A DNA stretch of 42,843 nt, taken from NCBI RefSeq assembly GCF_900312675.1, contig NZ_OMPC01000001.1, forward strand, positions 498,789 to 541,631, in the 5' to 3' direction. The DNA comes from Aliivibrio sp. EL58. Its GTDB lineage: Bacteria; Pseudomonadota; Gammaproteobacteria; Enterobacterales; Vibrionaceae. This document shows, piece after piece, positions 16,553-25,473 of the stretch (its first letter is position 1; the number at the start of each line of letters is the position of its first letter). The notes beneath the pieces were generated by a model. The model was not told the origin of the DNA. It ran no database searches and saw only the letters and a list, made by a program, of their open reading frames with translations. The translations under genes were made by a program, and so were the position numbers.

Positions 16553-18538
16553 ATGAATCATATAAAAACAGCAGATAACGAAAAGATCTACATCCCTCTT
16601 CCAAGAGATCACAAGGGTGGACACTTATTCGAAATACCAACAAACCTTGTTGATTGGATCACTCAATATCAACATTTTAAAGGTGTTACGAAAAGTATTT
16701 TAGAATTAATGAATTTAATTTCATTAAAAGGATTCTCTTCGCCTGATGGTTTAGTTTCAACAACTGAAGTTATCGAAACAACAGATGGACATCTAACACG
16801 AGCAGCTATCCAGCAACGATTACGAACTGCCGTAAGTATCGGATTATTTGAGCAATATCCAGTTCGTTTTGAGCAAGGATTAGCTGGAAAAACAATGCTA
16901 CATAAGTTTATTAATCCGTCCTCGTTAATTTCGACATTAGGTATTACAAGTTTAAAATCTGAACAAAGTCATGAACAAGAAAAACAAAAACGCTCTAAAG
17001 CACTTGCTCAGACCCAAGTAAATCGTCAATTTCTTACTGAGCATGGTTTAGGTATCCCACCAAGCATGAGGGATGAAGCTGATCAATTTGTTGTATCTCC
17101 GACGAATTGGGCAGGGATCATAGATCAAGCTTTAGCGCCACCACGTACTCGTAAGAACTATCAAAAAGCAATGGTTGCCATTTCAGGTACTAAAGCGATC
17201 ATTGAAACAAGATCATCAAAAAATATTATGACTGTTGATGATCTGATGACGTTGTTTGCTCTGTTCACTCTAACAGTCCAATATCATGATCACCATCAAG
17301 ATGATTATCATATTCAAACCAAAACAATGGGTAATAAAACACCGATTTATATTACCGATATCTTAACATTACGTGGTAAGAAAGATTCTGGACCTGCACG
17401 TGATTCTATCCGCGAAAGTATTGATCGTATTGAATTTACAGACTTTCAACTACATGAACTTACTGGCCGTTGGTTAAGTGAGAATATGCCTAAAGGCTTT
17501 AAAAGTGATCGATTTCGTTTCTTAGCTCGAACTATTACCGCATCTGATGAAGCGCCAAAAGAAGGCAAAGATGGCGAGATCAAAATTAAGCCTAACTTGT
17601 ATATTTTGGTGTGGGAACCTTCGTTTTACGATGAATTACTAACCAAAGATTACTTCTTTTTGTTCCCACCTGAGATCTTAAAGCAACATACGTTGGTATT
17701 TCAGCTCTATAGCTTCTTCAGAAGCCGTCTAGCGCGTCGAATGACTGATAACTTACTCCTAAGTGAAATAAATCAGAAACTCGCCCGTAACGTCGAATGG
17801 AGACGATTTTCATTAGATCTTATTCGTGAGTTAAAAAAATTAGCCAAAGATAAAGTCACTGATGAATTATTTATTGTGAACTTATGGGGTTATCACCTTA
17901 CGATCTCGATGCTGGATAGCAATGAAAAATTACCAGATTATCAAGTAGATATTCGCTGTGATCCTGAAGAAGTGATCCGTTATTCGCGAGCAAGAACGAC
18001 GAATGCTGGTAAACGTAATATGGCACCAACAATGCCAAACCCATTACGTAATGAGATCATGCCAAAACAAGCGATAGATCAACTGTCAACGATCATCGAT
18101 GGTGAGTTTGAACCCATTAAACGAAATACCCTTAATAAATCAGGTCGTTTAGGTCGCAGAGTGAAGCTCCGTAAACATTCTGCTGAGATTAATGCGGATG
18201 AATTAACGATCACATTGACTAAATATACATCTGAGCAAGCATTAGAAAGAAGTATCACTGCATTATCAGCGATGACTGGCCACAGTTCTTCATCCATTTC
18301 AGAGGAGTGTAAAGAACTGTTGGAAAAATTAGATTATTTGCAGGTGGCAGGTGAGGTTTTACCTTATGAGACACTAAGTAAGACAATTGAATTCTATAAT
18401 AGCCAAGATCATGGTAAGCACTTATCAATCGAGAACTTGATCGCAGGTTTAGCGGTACGAAGAAAGATCTGTAAATTAGTGTTTTCACAGAACTATGATC
18501 AAGATGTATTACGCGCATTGGACGAGATGGCAGGATAG
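16553..18538 (+). CDS. rctB: RctB, chromosome II replication initiator
   Basis: A 661-residue homologue of the vibrio chromosome-II initiator, close to the roughly 658 residues in V. cholerae. RctB is specific to Vibrionaceae; it binds 12-mers to open oriII and 39-mers to restrain it. I recognise it by length, position next to oriII and parAB2, and sequence character (basic, with winged-helix-like segments and no enzyme motifs). I chose ATG 16553; a TTG two codons upstream is also in frame, but neither has a strong ribosome site. Expression is probably autoregulated through the iterons upstream. A terminator lies 170 bp after the stop. Confidence 0.93.
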   Translation: MNHIKTADNEKIYIPLPRDHKGGHLFEIPTNLVDWITQYQHFKGVTKSILELMNLISLKGFSSPDGLVSTTEVIETTDGHLTRAAIQQRLRTAVSIGLFEQYPVRFEQGLAGKTMLHKFINPSSLISTLGITSLKSEQSHEQEKQKRSKALAQTQVNRQFLTEHGLGIPPSMRDEADQFVVSPTNWAGIIDQALAPPRTRKNYQKAMVAISGTKAIIETRSSKNIMTVDDLMTLFALFTLTVQYHDHHQDDYHIQTKTMGNKTPIYITDILTLRGKKDSGPARDSIRESIDRIEFTDFQLHELTGRWLSENMPKGFKSDRFRFLARTITASDEAPKEGKDGEIKIKPNLYILVWEPSFYDELLTKDYFFLFPPEILKQHTLVFQLYSFFRSRLARRMTDNLLLSEINQKLARNVEWRRFSLDLIRELKKLAKDKVTDELFIVNLWGYHLTISMLDSNEKLPDYQVDIRCDPEEVIRYSRARTTNAGKRNMAPTMPNPLRNEIMPKQAIDQLSTIIDGEFEPIKRNTLNKSGRLGRRVKLRKHSAEINADELTITLTKYTSEQALERSITALSAMTGHSSSSISEECKELLEKLDYLQVAGEVLPYETLSKTIEFYNSQDHGKHLSIENLIAGLAVRRKICKLVFSQNYDQDVLRALDEMAG

Positions 18539-18597
18539 TCAAACTATTGACAGCTTTATAGCCTTACCCTGACAAAGCGATGACAAAACAATATGCT

Positions 18598-18656
18598 CAA
18601 AGGTTATTATCTCTAACGAATAGACAACCTTTGTCCTTTACCAATCGAAAGATTGG
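18598..18656 (+). ncRNA. Structured RNA candidate downstream of rctB
   Basis: Two stable hairpins precede the terminator at 18705. The first has stem CAAAGGTT (18598-18605) with AACCTTTG (18626-18633). The second is CCAATC-GAAA-GATTGG (18641-18656), closed by a GNRA tetraloop. A possible promoter, CTGACA (18569) with 17 bp to TATGCT (18592), lies just before. It could be a small RNA of about 130 nt or simply the structured 3' end of the rctB message. Confidence 0.35.
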
Positions 18657-18704
18657 CTCATATTGTTACACATCTTAACTTTTATTGGTTTCAATAATCG
18701 TATT

Positions 18705-18731
18705 GGCGAGCCTAGTGCTCGCCGTTTTTTT
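18705..18731 (+). terminator. Rho-independent terminator after rctB
   Basis: Stem GGCGAGC (18705-18711) and GCTCGCC (18717-18723), 5-base loop, followed by G and seven T. Confidence 0.93.
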
Positions 18732-18777
18732 ATCTGCTAATAAATCCTTACCGCACTTCCCGTATCTTATGGGACCA

Positions 18778-18789
18778 TGATCATTCTTC
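18778..18789 (+). repeat. RctB 12-mer outside the origin
   Basis: TGATCATTCTTC, identical to origin units at 16051 and 16225, lies in the 355-bp gap between rctB and the RidA-like gene, about 105 bp before the latter's start. The rest of that gap holds only the hairpins and terminator listed. Confidence 0.55.
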
Positions 18790-18893
18790 CATTATGAAAT
18801 AAGGCTTTAACGCGAAGAGTCCTCGTATTTTCTTTCATTTTTTATTACTCTAGCACTCTAAATTACACCTTAATATTTTAGAAGTAGGTAAGC

Positions 18894-19241
18894 ATGATTG
18901 AACGTCAAGAAACAAAGCAGCGTATGAGTCGTATCGTTAAACATAACGGGACGGTTTATCTATGTGGTCAAGTTTGTGCAGATGCGACGAAGGGCATAGC
19001 AGAACAGACGCAAACCATGCTTGATAAAGTAGATCTACTGTTAGATCAAGCAGGCAGCTCTCGTGAGCATATGTTGTCAGCCACGATCTACATTAAAGAT
19101 ATGAAAGATTTTGCTGAAATGAATGCGGTTTGGGATGCATGGGTGCCTGAAGGTCACGCTCCAGCGCGTGCATGTATTGAAGCGAGCATGGCTCGTGAAG
19201 CGCTTCTTGTTGAAATATCAGTAGTTGCCGCTGAAAAATAA
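18894..19241 (+). CDS. RidA/YjgF family protein (probable imine/enamine deaminase)
   Basis: A 115-residue RidA-superfamily protein. The family fold is recognised from [10 protein letters not shown] (21-30), [13 protein letters not shown] (38-50), the [15 protein letters not shown] segment and the C-terminal [13 protein letters not shown]. Arg92 in 'APARAC' corresponds to the active-site arginine that binds the substrate carboxylate in RidA, and Glu107 lies at the expected place in 'VEISVVAA'. RidA proteins hydrolyse reactive 2-aminoacrylate-type imines in the cytoplasm; whether this subfamily has that activity cannot be read from sequence. AGTAGGTAAGC before the ATG serves as ribosome site. 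It is followed by a hairpin and then the aminopeptidase gene in the same orientation. Confidence 0.85.
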   Translation: MIERQETKQRMSRIVKHNGTVYLCGQVCADATKGIAEQTQTMLDKVDLLLDQAGSSREHMLSATIYIKDMKDFAEMNAVWDAWVPEGHAPARACIEASMAREALLVEISVVAAEK

Positions 19242-19266
19242 TAAAAATAGATAACTAAAATAATAA

Positions 19267-19299
19267 CTTACTTAGTTTATCTTTGGGTAGCTAAGTAAG
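19267..19299 (+). terminator. Stem-loop between the RidA-like and peptidase genes
   Basis: CTTACTTAG (19267-19275) pairs with CTAAGTAAG (19291-19299). No T-run follows, so it may be a processing or attenuating structure rather than a true terminator. Confidence 0.4.
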
Positions 19300-19318
19300 C
19301 TTGATATAAGGAAGTGTC

Positions 19319-20626
19319 ATGCTCAATCATTCAGAACCCGCGTTTTATCTTGACGGTGTAAAGTATCAATCTCATCATTTTTCTTTGCCTCTTAATTATG
19401 ATGATTACACCGCTACCCCTGATCATGTTTCCGTTTATGCTCGAGAATTAGTAAAAGCAGAAAATAGCGATCTTGATCTTCCGTATTTAGTTTATTTTCA
19501 AGGTGGGCCTGGTTTTCCTGCTGCTCGTCCACTCAGTAATTCTGGTTGGTTAAAGCGTGCCTTAGAACAATATCGTGTGATCTTATTGGATCAGCGTGGT
19601 ACTGGATTAAGCTCTCCGATCACAACTCAAACGATCCAACATTTAGATCCGATAAAACAAGCAGAATATTTAAGCCACTTTCGAGCAGATAACATTGTTC
19701 GTGATGCTGAAGCGATTAGAAAGCATTTTAACGTTGATAAGTGGGCGATTATTGGCCAGAGTTTTGGCGGTTTCTGTTCTCTAACATATTTATCATTATT
19801 TCCAGATAGTTTACTGGCTTCGTATATTACAGGTGGGATCCCTTCTATTACACGTAATATTGATGATGTTTACCATGCGACATATAAGCGAACGTTAGAT
19901 AAAAATAGTGAATTCTTTGCTCGCTTTCCACGAGCGCAAGAGCTGTGTGATTGCATTGCGAACAGCTTACTAGATCACTCGGTTACTTTGCCTAATGGCC
20001 AGATCTTCACCGTTGAGCAATTTCAACAAATGGGGATCTGTTTTGGTATGGCGGGAGGAGCAGAAGAGCTCTATTTTCAATTAGAAACGGCTTTTGTCGA
20101 TGTAAATGGCCAACAAGAGCTAGGTTATGGTTTTTTAAATTATGTACTTTCACAACAAGCGCATTTAACTAATCCACTGTATGCGATTTTACATGAGTCG
20201 ATTTATTGTCAACATAATGCTTCAAAGTGGTCAGCACATCGAGTGAGAGGGAGTTATCCTCAATTTAACCACCAGAAAGGCGCTCCACTGCGTTTTACCG
20301 GCGAAATGGTCTATCCATGGTTCTTTGACCAGCTTGAAACCTTAAAGCCATTAAAAGAAGCTGCAGAGCTTTTGGCGGCAAAGTCTGATTGGCCAAATTT
20401 ATACAATATTGAGCAATTAGCAAAGAATACGGTTCCCATGGCTGCGGCAACGTATGTCAATGATATGTTTGTTGAGTTTGATTTCTCTCGTGAAACATTG
20501 AGAGCAATTCCTAATTCAAAAGCATGGATGACCAGTGAGTATGAGCACAATGGCTTGCGAGTCGATGGGGAGAAGATCTTATCAACTCTAATATCAATGG
20601 CTGAAGATATTAAAGCCATTCAATAA
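19319..20626 (+). CDS. Alpha/beta-hydrolase, proline iminopeptidase-like (peptidase S33)
   Basis: A 435-residue cytoplasmic alpha/beta-hydrolase close to prolyl aminopeptidases, which remove N-terminal proline from peptides. Visible motifs are the oxyanion loop QGGPG (61-65), LDQRGTGLSS (90-99), the nucleophile elbow GQSFGG with Ser148, Asp382 in YVNDMFV and His410 in EHNG. The long cap domain between the elbow and the acid matches the larger S33 class. Ribosome site AAGGAAG precedes the ATG. It is downstream of the RidA-like gene with 77 bp between, so cotranscription is possible, and is convergent with the metallopeptidase gene across a 12-mer inverted repeat. Confidence 0.85.
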   Translation: MLNHSEPAFYLDGVKYQSHHFSLPLNYDDYTATPDHVSVYARELVKAENSDLDLPYLVYFQGGPGFPAARPLSNSGWLKRALEQYRVILLDQRGTGLSSPITTQTIQHLDPIKQAEYLSHFRADNIVRDAEAIRKHFNVDKWAIIGQSFGGFCSLTYLSLFPDSLLASYITGGIPSITRNIDDVYHATYKRTLDKNSEFFARFPRAQELCDCIANSLLDHSVTLPNGQIFTVEQFQQMGICFGMAGGAEELYFQLETAFVDVNGQQELGYGFLNYVLSQQAHLTNPLYAILHESIYCQHNASKWSAHRVRGSYPQFNHQKGAPLRFTGEMVYPWFFDQLETLKPLKEAAELLAAKSDWPNLYNIEQLAKNTVPMAAATYVNDMFVEFDFSRETLRAIPNSKAWMTSEYEHNGLRVDGEKILSTLISMAEDIKAIQ

Positions 20627-20642
20627 GCTTTTTTATTGATCC

Positions 20643-20685
20643 AGAAGCATGATCAAGTAGGATTCGATCCCTTGATCATGCTTCT
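20643..20685. repeat. Inverted pair of RctB 12-mers between convergent genes
   Basis: AGAAGCATGATCAAG (20643-20657) and its exact complement CTTGATCATGCTTCT (20671-20685) flank a 13-bp loop. Each arm contains the origin 12-mer core. It can fold into a 15-bp hairpin and sits between two convergent genes, so it may also act as a terminator, with six T's on the leftward side (AAAAAA at 20631 region). Confidence 0.7.
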
Positions 20686-20690
20686 TATAT

Positions 20691-21464
20691 TTAGTTTGTT
20701 TGCTTAAAATAATGATCCCAACTTTGACTTAATGAATCAAATTGAAACTCACAAAACTCTTTTCTATCCTTCAAATAATCGTTTTCGACTTCATCCAATA
20801 AATTACTTTGCTTTTTTGGATCACTACCATAAACAAGGCATAAGGTAGAGAAATAGCGCTGTAAATCAAAGCTGTGCTCATCTATGTACTCTCCGAAATC
20901 GTAGTAATCAGGTCTATCCTCAGACTCAAATGCAAACATATCTGCCGCACTTATCGCAATATCATCACCATTATTTACATAGTTTAATAATAAGATGGTT
21001 GCAAAGTTATCGACGGTATCTTCTTCTTTTCCTAAAACCGGAATGTTCTGATCAGCGATAAAAGCATGACCTGCCTCATGTAATAAAGTATGAAGTAGAG
21101 TATCAAGGGCACCTAACTGCGGTGATTTATTAAAGCGTTCTTGGTATTTATTTTTTGAAAAATAATCGAGTGATTCTTGATAAAACGAATAAGGGATCTG
21201 TATCGTATGAAAGTTAGGATCATAGAGTGGCCCTTCCGTGCTTCCATATTGAATGGTGACTGTTTTATTAAATGGGAAATAGTTGTTAGAAAGAGCTATC
21301 AATGTGTCATTAATATCACTTTCTTTTATTGTTTGCTGAATTGTGATTTCTTGCTGATTTAAAGGTTTTGAATATTGTATTGATATATTAGGTTTTTCAG
21401 CAAAGCTACATAAACTGATGCCCATTAAAGCAATGAAGAGAGGGGAGCGGATATCTGTTTTCAT
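20691..21464 (-). CDS. Exported DUF4344-like putative metallopeptidase
   Basis: A 257-residue secreted protein. Starting from ATG 21464 it opens with a clean signal peptide (TDIRSPLFIALMGISLCSFA); the longer frame from 21503 would put 13 residues in front of it. The zinc-protease signature HEAGH lies at residues 129-133, and a downstream EEDTVDNFA (147-155) offers the third metal-ligand glutamate. This pattern fits the DUF4344 putative metallopeptidase family, whose substrates I do not know. The gene is bracketed by two related 12-mer repeats (20639-20685 and 21522-21553), which may mark it as an inserted unit. Confidence 0.75.
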   Translation of the reverse strand: MKTDIRSPLFIALMGISLCSFAEKPNISIQYSKPLNQQEITIQQTIKESDINDTLIALSNNYFPFNKTVTIQYGSTEGPLYDPNFHTIQIPYSFYQESLDYFSKNKYQERFNKSPQLGALDTLLHTLLHEAGHAFIADQNIPVLGKEEDTVDNFATILLLNYVNNGDDIAISAADMFAFESEDRPDYYDFGEYIDEHSFDLQRYFSTLCLVYGSDPKKQSNLLDEVENDYLKDRKEFCEFQFDSLSQSWDHYFKQTN

Positions 21465-21521
21465 AGTTAGTCCATTAATCATATCTTGAGTTCGTTGTAG
21501 CATAGTATAAGTAAATTAAGG

Positions 21522-21553
21522 ATCCAGAAGAATGCCCCCTTGATCATGCTTCT
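21522..21553. repeat. Second, internally deleted copy of the 12-mer repeat
   Basis: ATCCAGAAGAATG (21522-21534) then CCCCCTTGATCATGCTTCT (to 21553). Both ends match the element at 20639-20685 in the same orientation, while the middle, including the left 12-mer core, is missing. With the first copy it flanks the metallopeptidase gene as a direct repeat about 880 bp apart. Confidence 0.6.
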
Positions 21554-21669
21554 GATTTTAACTCTATTTTCTTTATTAGAAGTAAGAATAAAGGAAGATC
21601 TGACAGAGGATTTACATGTTTTATCTTTTACTTTGTAAACTTTAGTTAGTTTATCTGTTTGGTTTATTT

Positions 21670-23307
21670 ATGTATTTCTTAAAAGTATCTCCTTTCTTAT
21701 TGTCGTTATTTTTAGTGGGTTGTGGCTCTGAATCTGAAAATATAGATAAAAAAGATCCCGTTGTTATTGGTTGTGATTTATCAGATCTTAATTATCTACC
21801 TATTAGCAGTATGTCTAAAAAACCAAGTGCTAGAATTATAGAAACAGAGAATACTCGAACAATTGAGCCTCACGTATCTCAAGATATTCTTATTAACCCT
21901 GATATTGGTTTTACGGATTTTCATCGAATTGATTCACATATAGATACCGATGGAAGTAGTAGTGTTAATAATTCAGTACCCTCCTACCCAGAAACCAGCA
22001 CTGTTTATTACCGTTGGGATTGGTCTGTTCTTCAACCAAATAATGAAAATGAGTTTGATTTTACTCCTATGTGTAACGTGGTAAGAGAAGCCGTTGCTGC
22101 ACATAAGAAATTGGCCATACGTATAACAGCAATGGAAGAAACGTCTCAGGTTTCAGGTGAAGAAGGAACGATTATTGAAGAGAGTCGATTACCAAAGTGG
22201 TTAATGAATAAAATCTCAGGAAAAATATCTCCAAATGGTCCATTTGTTCCTGATTTTACATCTGAATCTTACTTAGCTGCAGCGAGAAGCCTTGTTCAAG
22301 AGCTAGGAAGAGTATTCGACAGCGCTGATTATATAACAAGTATAGATGTCGGAATGGTTGGCTCTTGGGGTGAATGGAATCTTGAAGATGCTTATCCAGG
22401 AGATGGAGCTTTAGGCTCATATGCAAACAATAAAGGAGGACTATTTTCGAATTTTGAACGTTTTTCTGAGTATGCATCTATGTATCAAAACTCATTTACT
22501 CAAGTACCTACTGTGATGTTAATTGGTTCTGAATCTGAGAATGAAACGTTTTTAGGAAAGGCGACGTTAGGTGGGTCTGGTTGGCGTGCAGATTGTTTGG
22601 GGGATTATGATCCAACAAAGACAAAATGGACTCATATGGATAATGCATACCCTGAAGCATTAAAAAAAGCGGAAGATGATGATCCAAATATTACTTCAAG
22701 CTGGGAGCATGCTCCAACTCAATTTGAGGTTTGTCATGATATGGAATATTGGCAAAGAGATGTGAGCTCTGTAGATGGTGGTTATGGCTATAGCATTGAG
22801 AATGTTAGTTATATATTCAATTACGCTCTCGACCACCACGCATCTCTAATTAATGGGAAATCGAAACCTATTCCTGATGAGTTTCAGCCTGCAGTTCAAG
22901 ACGTTCTTAAAAAGCTAGGCTATCGTTTTGAGCTAACCTCTTTAACGCATTCTAAAGAGGTTAATTCATCAAGTACGATGACTATCACCTCTGAATGGAA
23001 AAACAGTGGTGTAGCACCTTCTTACTACCCATATCGAGTCGCTTATCGTTTTGTTGACGCATCAGGGAAAGTAGAGATAACTCAAGAGACCTCAAGAAAC
23101 GTTTTAGATTGGTTACCGGCAGAGACTAGAGTAGGAGATGCTCCAGTGCTTAATATTGTTGATGGAATAACCGTCCCTGCTTTAGCTGGTGAGTATGATT
23201 TACAAATTGCTTTAGTTAATGATCTTGGAGAGGCGAAAATCAAGCTCGCGATAGATATGCCACAGAAAGAAAATTGGTACACAATCTCTAATATTCAGGT
23301 AAATTAA
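21670..23307 (+). CDS. Lipoprotein with DUF4874/DUF4832-like glycosidase-type domains
   Basis: A 545-residue lipoprotein with lipobox LVGC (Cys18). Residues about 70-240 start with ILINPDIGFTDF and contain YYRWDWSVLQP and IDVGMVGSWGEWN, the pattern of DUF4874/DUF4832 proteins, which resemble beta/alpha-barrel glycoside hydrolases. Several acidic residues (Glu in WGEWN, acidic stretch at EETS) could be catalytic, but no activity is assigned. The C-terminal part (about 430-540) looks like a beta-sandwich (SEWKNSGVAPSYYPYRVAYRF). It is probably an outer-membrane or surface enzyme acting on polysaccharide; that is inference. There is no strong ribosome site before the ATG. Confidence 0.65.
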   Translation: MYFLKVSPFLLSLFLVGCGSESENIDKKDPVVIGCDLSDLNYLPISSMSKKPSARIIETENTRTIEPHVSQDILINPDIGFTDFHRIDSHIDTDGSSSVNNSVPSYPETSTVYYRWDWSVLQPNNENEFDFTPMCNVVREAVAAHKKLAIRITAMEETSQVSGEEGTIIEESRLPKWLMNKISGKISPNGPFVPDFTSESYLAAARSLVQELGRVFDSADYITSIDVGMVGSWGEWNLEDAYPGDGALGSYANNKGGLFSNFERFSEYASMYQNSFTQVPTVMLIGSESENETFLGKATLGGSGWRADCLGDYDPTKTKWTHMDNAYPEALKKAEDDDPNITSSWEHAPTQFEVCHDMEYWQRDVSSVDGGYGYSIENVSYIFNYALDHHASLINGKSKPIPDEFQPAVQDVLKKLGYRFELTSLTHSKEVNSSSTMTITSEWKNSGVAPSYYPYRVAYRFVDASGKVEITQETSRNVLDWLPAETRVGDAPVLNIVDGITVPALAGEYDLQIALVNDLGEAKIKLAIDMPQKENWYTISNIQVN

Positions 23308-23316
23308 TAAAAGTAG

Positions 23317-23341
23317 GCCCGTACACCGATTGAATACGGGC
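23317..23341. terminator. Terminator between convergent lipoprotein genes
   Basis: GCCCGTA (23317-23323) pairs with TACGGGC (23335-23341), 11-base loop, followed by a T-rich run. It lies between the ends of the DUF4832-type gene and the hydrolase lipoprotein gene. Confidence 0.8.
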
Positions 23342-23346
23342 TTATT

Positions 23347-24510
23347 TTATTTTTCAGACATAACATGATCTAACATTGCCATGCTTTGTTCAAAGTAAGG
23401 GTTATAAGTTAAACGTGCAAAAATCTTACCTTCTTCTTTAATTCCATAAGCAGAAAACCATACATCAGCGCCTTCTTCACAAGCAAATTCTTGTTCTTCT
23501 GTCTGCCCATTACTGCAAATTCTTACGGTTCCTTTTTCTCCGTATTCTGGGTTATTTGGAGAGAAAAGTAATCCCATATGAGAGCCATCAACTATTTTTA
23601 AATCTGGTCTATTCATACTGAATGTCGTGGTATTGGTTGCAGGGAATGCATTTTCTCCCTGCCACACTAGGTGATTTTTAATATTAGTGAATTGGGTTTC
23701 AAAAACAGAGGTTGCAAATGTCGTATCGATAACATGGTCGCCCTCACTGGCTATCATAAAGACAGGTTTTGTGTATTTTTTACCTTTAAGGTCTTGTTGG
23801 ACAATTTTCGCCGTATCATAATAAACCGCAGCACCGTGCATCGGGAGTGAGTTATAACGAATAGGGTTAGTTTCAGGCTCTTGATCTGCCCACGTTACAA
23901 AATAGCTTGCGATTTTTGCAAATTTAACGGTCGGTGATCCCGGTTTAAACGCCGGAGAGAATAAAAGTAACCCTGCGATATCACTGTCTTGTAACGCTTC
24001 AGAAGTTACTAGATTAGCACCAGTAGAATAGCCTCCAAGCCAGACTTCCCCTGTTTGCTCTTTTAATAATTGAGTATGGTGATGAACGACATTTTGCCAA
24101 TCTTCAAGGCTAGGCAGCATGAGATCTCCCACTTTACTGCCATGACCAGGAAGTAATATTGAGCGAACTAAATAACCTTGTTCAGCTAGGTGCTGGGCAA
24201 CATCGATAAAAGAAAAAGGGGAGTCACCCAAACCATGAACTAAAAGCACACCTTTTCCGTTTGGCTTATGTGGCTTTATTTCAAAAGGTAAATTAACAGC
24301 AAGTTCTTTTTCTAGATCGTTACTTTTAAATACTCGATGTTCAGTTAACCACTGTTTGGTTTCATCCATGTACTGTTGAAAGCTGCTTTGTGAGTAGTTA
24401 GGCAGAGAATCGGATGGTACATAATTAGCATTTGTGGTGGATTGGCTACATGCGCCTAATATTGTTAGAGATCCAATGACTGCAAAGCGCGAAAATAATG
24501 ATGAAATCAC
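23347..24510 (-). CDS. Alpha/beta-hydrolase lipoprotein (lipase/carboxylesterase-like)
   Basis: A 387-residue lipoprotein with lipobox LGAC (Cys21). The hydrolase fold shows VHGLGDSP (91-98, oxyanion region), PGHGSK (121-126) and the nucleophile elbow GYSTGA with Ser162. The acid is Asp258 in ASEGDHV and the histidine is His311 in DGSHMG. This arrangement resembles monoglyceride-lipase or carboxylesterase-like proteins; the substrate is not predictable. A tail after the histidine with paired cysteines near residues 333 and 344 is unusual for the fold and may be disulphide-stabilised. It is downstream of the five-gene secreted cluster on the same strand, 70 bp after its last gene. Confidence 0.8.
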   Translation of the reverse strand: MISSLFSRFAVIGSLTILGACSQSTTNANYVPSDSLPNYSQSSFQQYMDETKQWLTEHRVFKSNDLEKELAVNLPFEIKPHKPNGKGVLLVHGLGDSPFSFIDVAQHLAEQGYLVRSILLPGHGSKVGDLMLPSLEDWQNVVHHHTQLLKEQTGEVWLGGYSTGANLVTSEALQDSDIAGLLLFSPAFKPGSPTVKFAKIASYFVTWADQEPETNPIRYNSLPMHGAAVYYDTAKIVQQDLKGKKYTKPVFMIASEGDHVIDTTFATSVFETQFTNIKNHLVWQGENAFPATNTTTFSMNRPDLKIVDGSHMGLLFSPNNPEYGEKGTVRICSNGQTEEQEFACEEGADVWFSAYGIKEEGKIFARLTYNPYFEQSMAMLDHVMSEK

Positions 24511-24580
24511 GTAAATGGCCTGTTGAACGATAATAAGTGAGGTTAGTATAATTTAGTGAGAATGAACAGAGTGTGAATAC

Positions 24581-25048
24581 TTATAGGCACTCCAATGACC
24601 ACTCCATGTTCAGGCGTATATCGCCTGCTGGTAAGGATAATTCAGGTTTATTTATGCGTGCTCGAATATAAACGTCTTTAGTATTATTTAAGCGAGGTGC
24701 TGATATCTCAACCCCTTGTCGCCAGTAATCGATATTACCCTCATAATAATTTGGGGTCTCTAACCTAAAATAAACGTGATTATTTGGAATCTCACCAGAC
24801 AAATCCCCTAAATCAAAATGGCTTAAACGAAGGAGTAATCGCGCATGTTTTTTGTTGGATATGAGTTTAAGCATTATGGCTTGTTCATCATAATCACTAC
24901 CAAAATTGAGCCCACCAGAGTCTTCAACAACAATCAGCCCACAGCGCTCTTTTATCTGTTTCTTAAAGCTGAGGGTTGAGTGAGTATTATTGGCGCTTGC
25001 AAACGGTGAGATGAGTAGCATCAATAAGAATAGGGTTAGATGATTCAT
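24581..25048 (-). CDS. Small secreted beta-rich protein, paralogue of the 25506 gene
   Basis: A 155-residue protein with a signal peptide (cut near Ala19) and two cysteines, Cys36 and the penultimate Cys154, likely disulphide-linked. It is a paralogue of the protein encoded at 25506-26003. Shared landmarks in order are CG(I/L), LxFG, K-x-ISN, a DL pair, HVxF, a central Trp, (A)RxNI-like ARIN and W(S/T)(L/I)EC at the C-terminus. The pattern of alternating strands suggests an Ig-like or pilin-like sandwich. No family is recognised. It is the fifth and last gene of the secreted cluster, 2 bp after the 136-residue gene. Confidence 0.75.
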   Translation of the reverse strand: MNHLTLFLLMLLISPFASANNTHSTLSFKKQIKERCGLIVVEDSGGLNFGSDYDEQAIMLKLISNKKHARLLLRLSHFDLGDLSGEIPNNHVYFRLETPNYYEGNIDYWRQGVEISAPRLNNTKDVYIRARINKPELSLPAGDIRLNMEWSLECL

Positions 25049-25050
25049 GA

Positions 25051-25461
25051 TTAGTTCACTATAACTTGCACAATAAAATCAGTAATGGCTTTTTCAGTAA
25101 CTGCAACACGGCTGATTGTTTGATTATTTTCTGGTGATACCTGATAGCTTGAATTTAAAACGATATCTTTATCGTCATACAGGTAATTGATAACAAGATC
25201 ACAAGCCAGAAGTCCACTGCCTTCATTTTTTCCTAAGACGGTATCTGTGTAATTTAAGCGACTGGTAGTATCAACCAGCTTTATTTTCGACCAATTTATG
25301 TACTCAGAATTCGATAAAGCATCAAAGATCCGGCGTTCATGGTTATTTGATGCATCAACACACTGTTTATTGAAGTCCAGAACTTCATTTTTATCTAAAC
25401 CAGAACTGAGTGAATAAGAGCTTATAAAGGGAAAACTAAGAATTAATAGATATTTTTTCAT
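25051..25461 (-). CDS. Small secreted protein of unknown function
   Basis: A 136-residue exported protein with a signal peptide (KKYLLILSFPFISSYSLS) and two cysteines at about residues 34 and 87, which could pair. The fold appears mixed: an N-terminal helical part followed by strands. I do not recognise a family. It is the fourth gene of the cluster, separated from the third by 44 bp containing an attenuator-like hairpin and from the fifth by only 2 bp, so genes four and five form a coupled pair. Confidence 0.7.
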   Translation of the reverse strand: MKKYLLILSFPFISSYSLSSGLDKNEVLDFNKQCVDASNNHERRIFDALSNSEYINWSKIKLVDTTSRLNYTDTVLGKNEGSGLLACDLVINYLYDDKDIVLNSSYQVSPENNQTISRVAVTEKAITDFIVQVIVN

Positions 25462-25473
25462 GGTTTCTTCTTA

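Noticed and set aside
20691-21503. A composite transposon or insertion sequence around the metallopeptidase gene
   Set aside because: No transposase and no short target duplication could be seen; only the flanking 12-mer repeats, which are reported as a separate finding.
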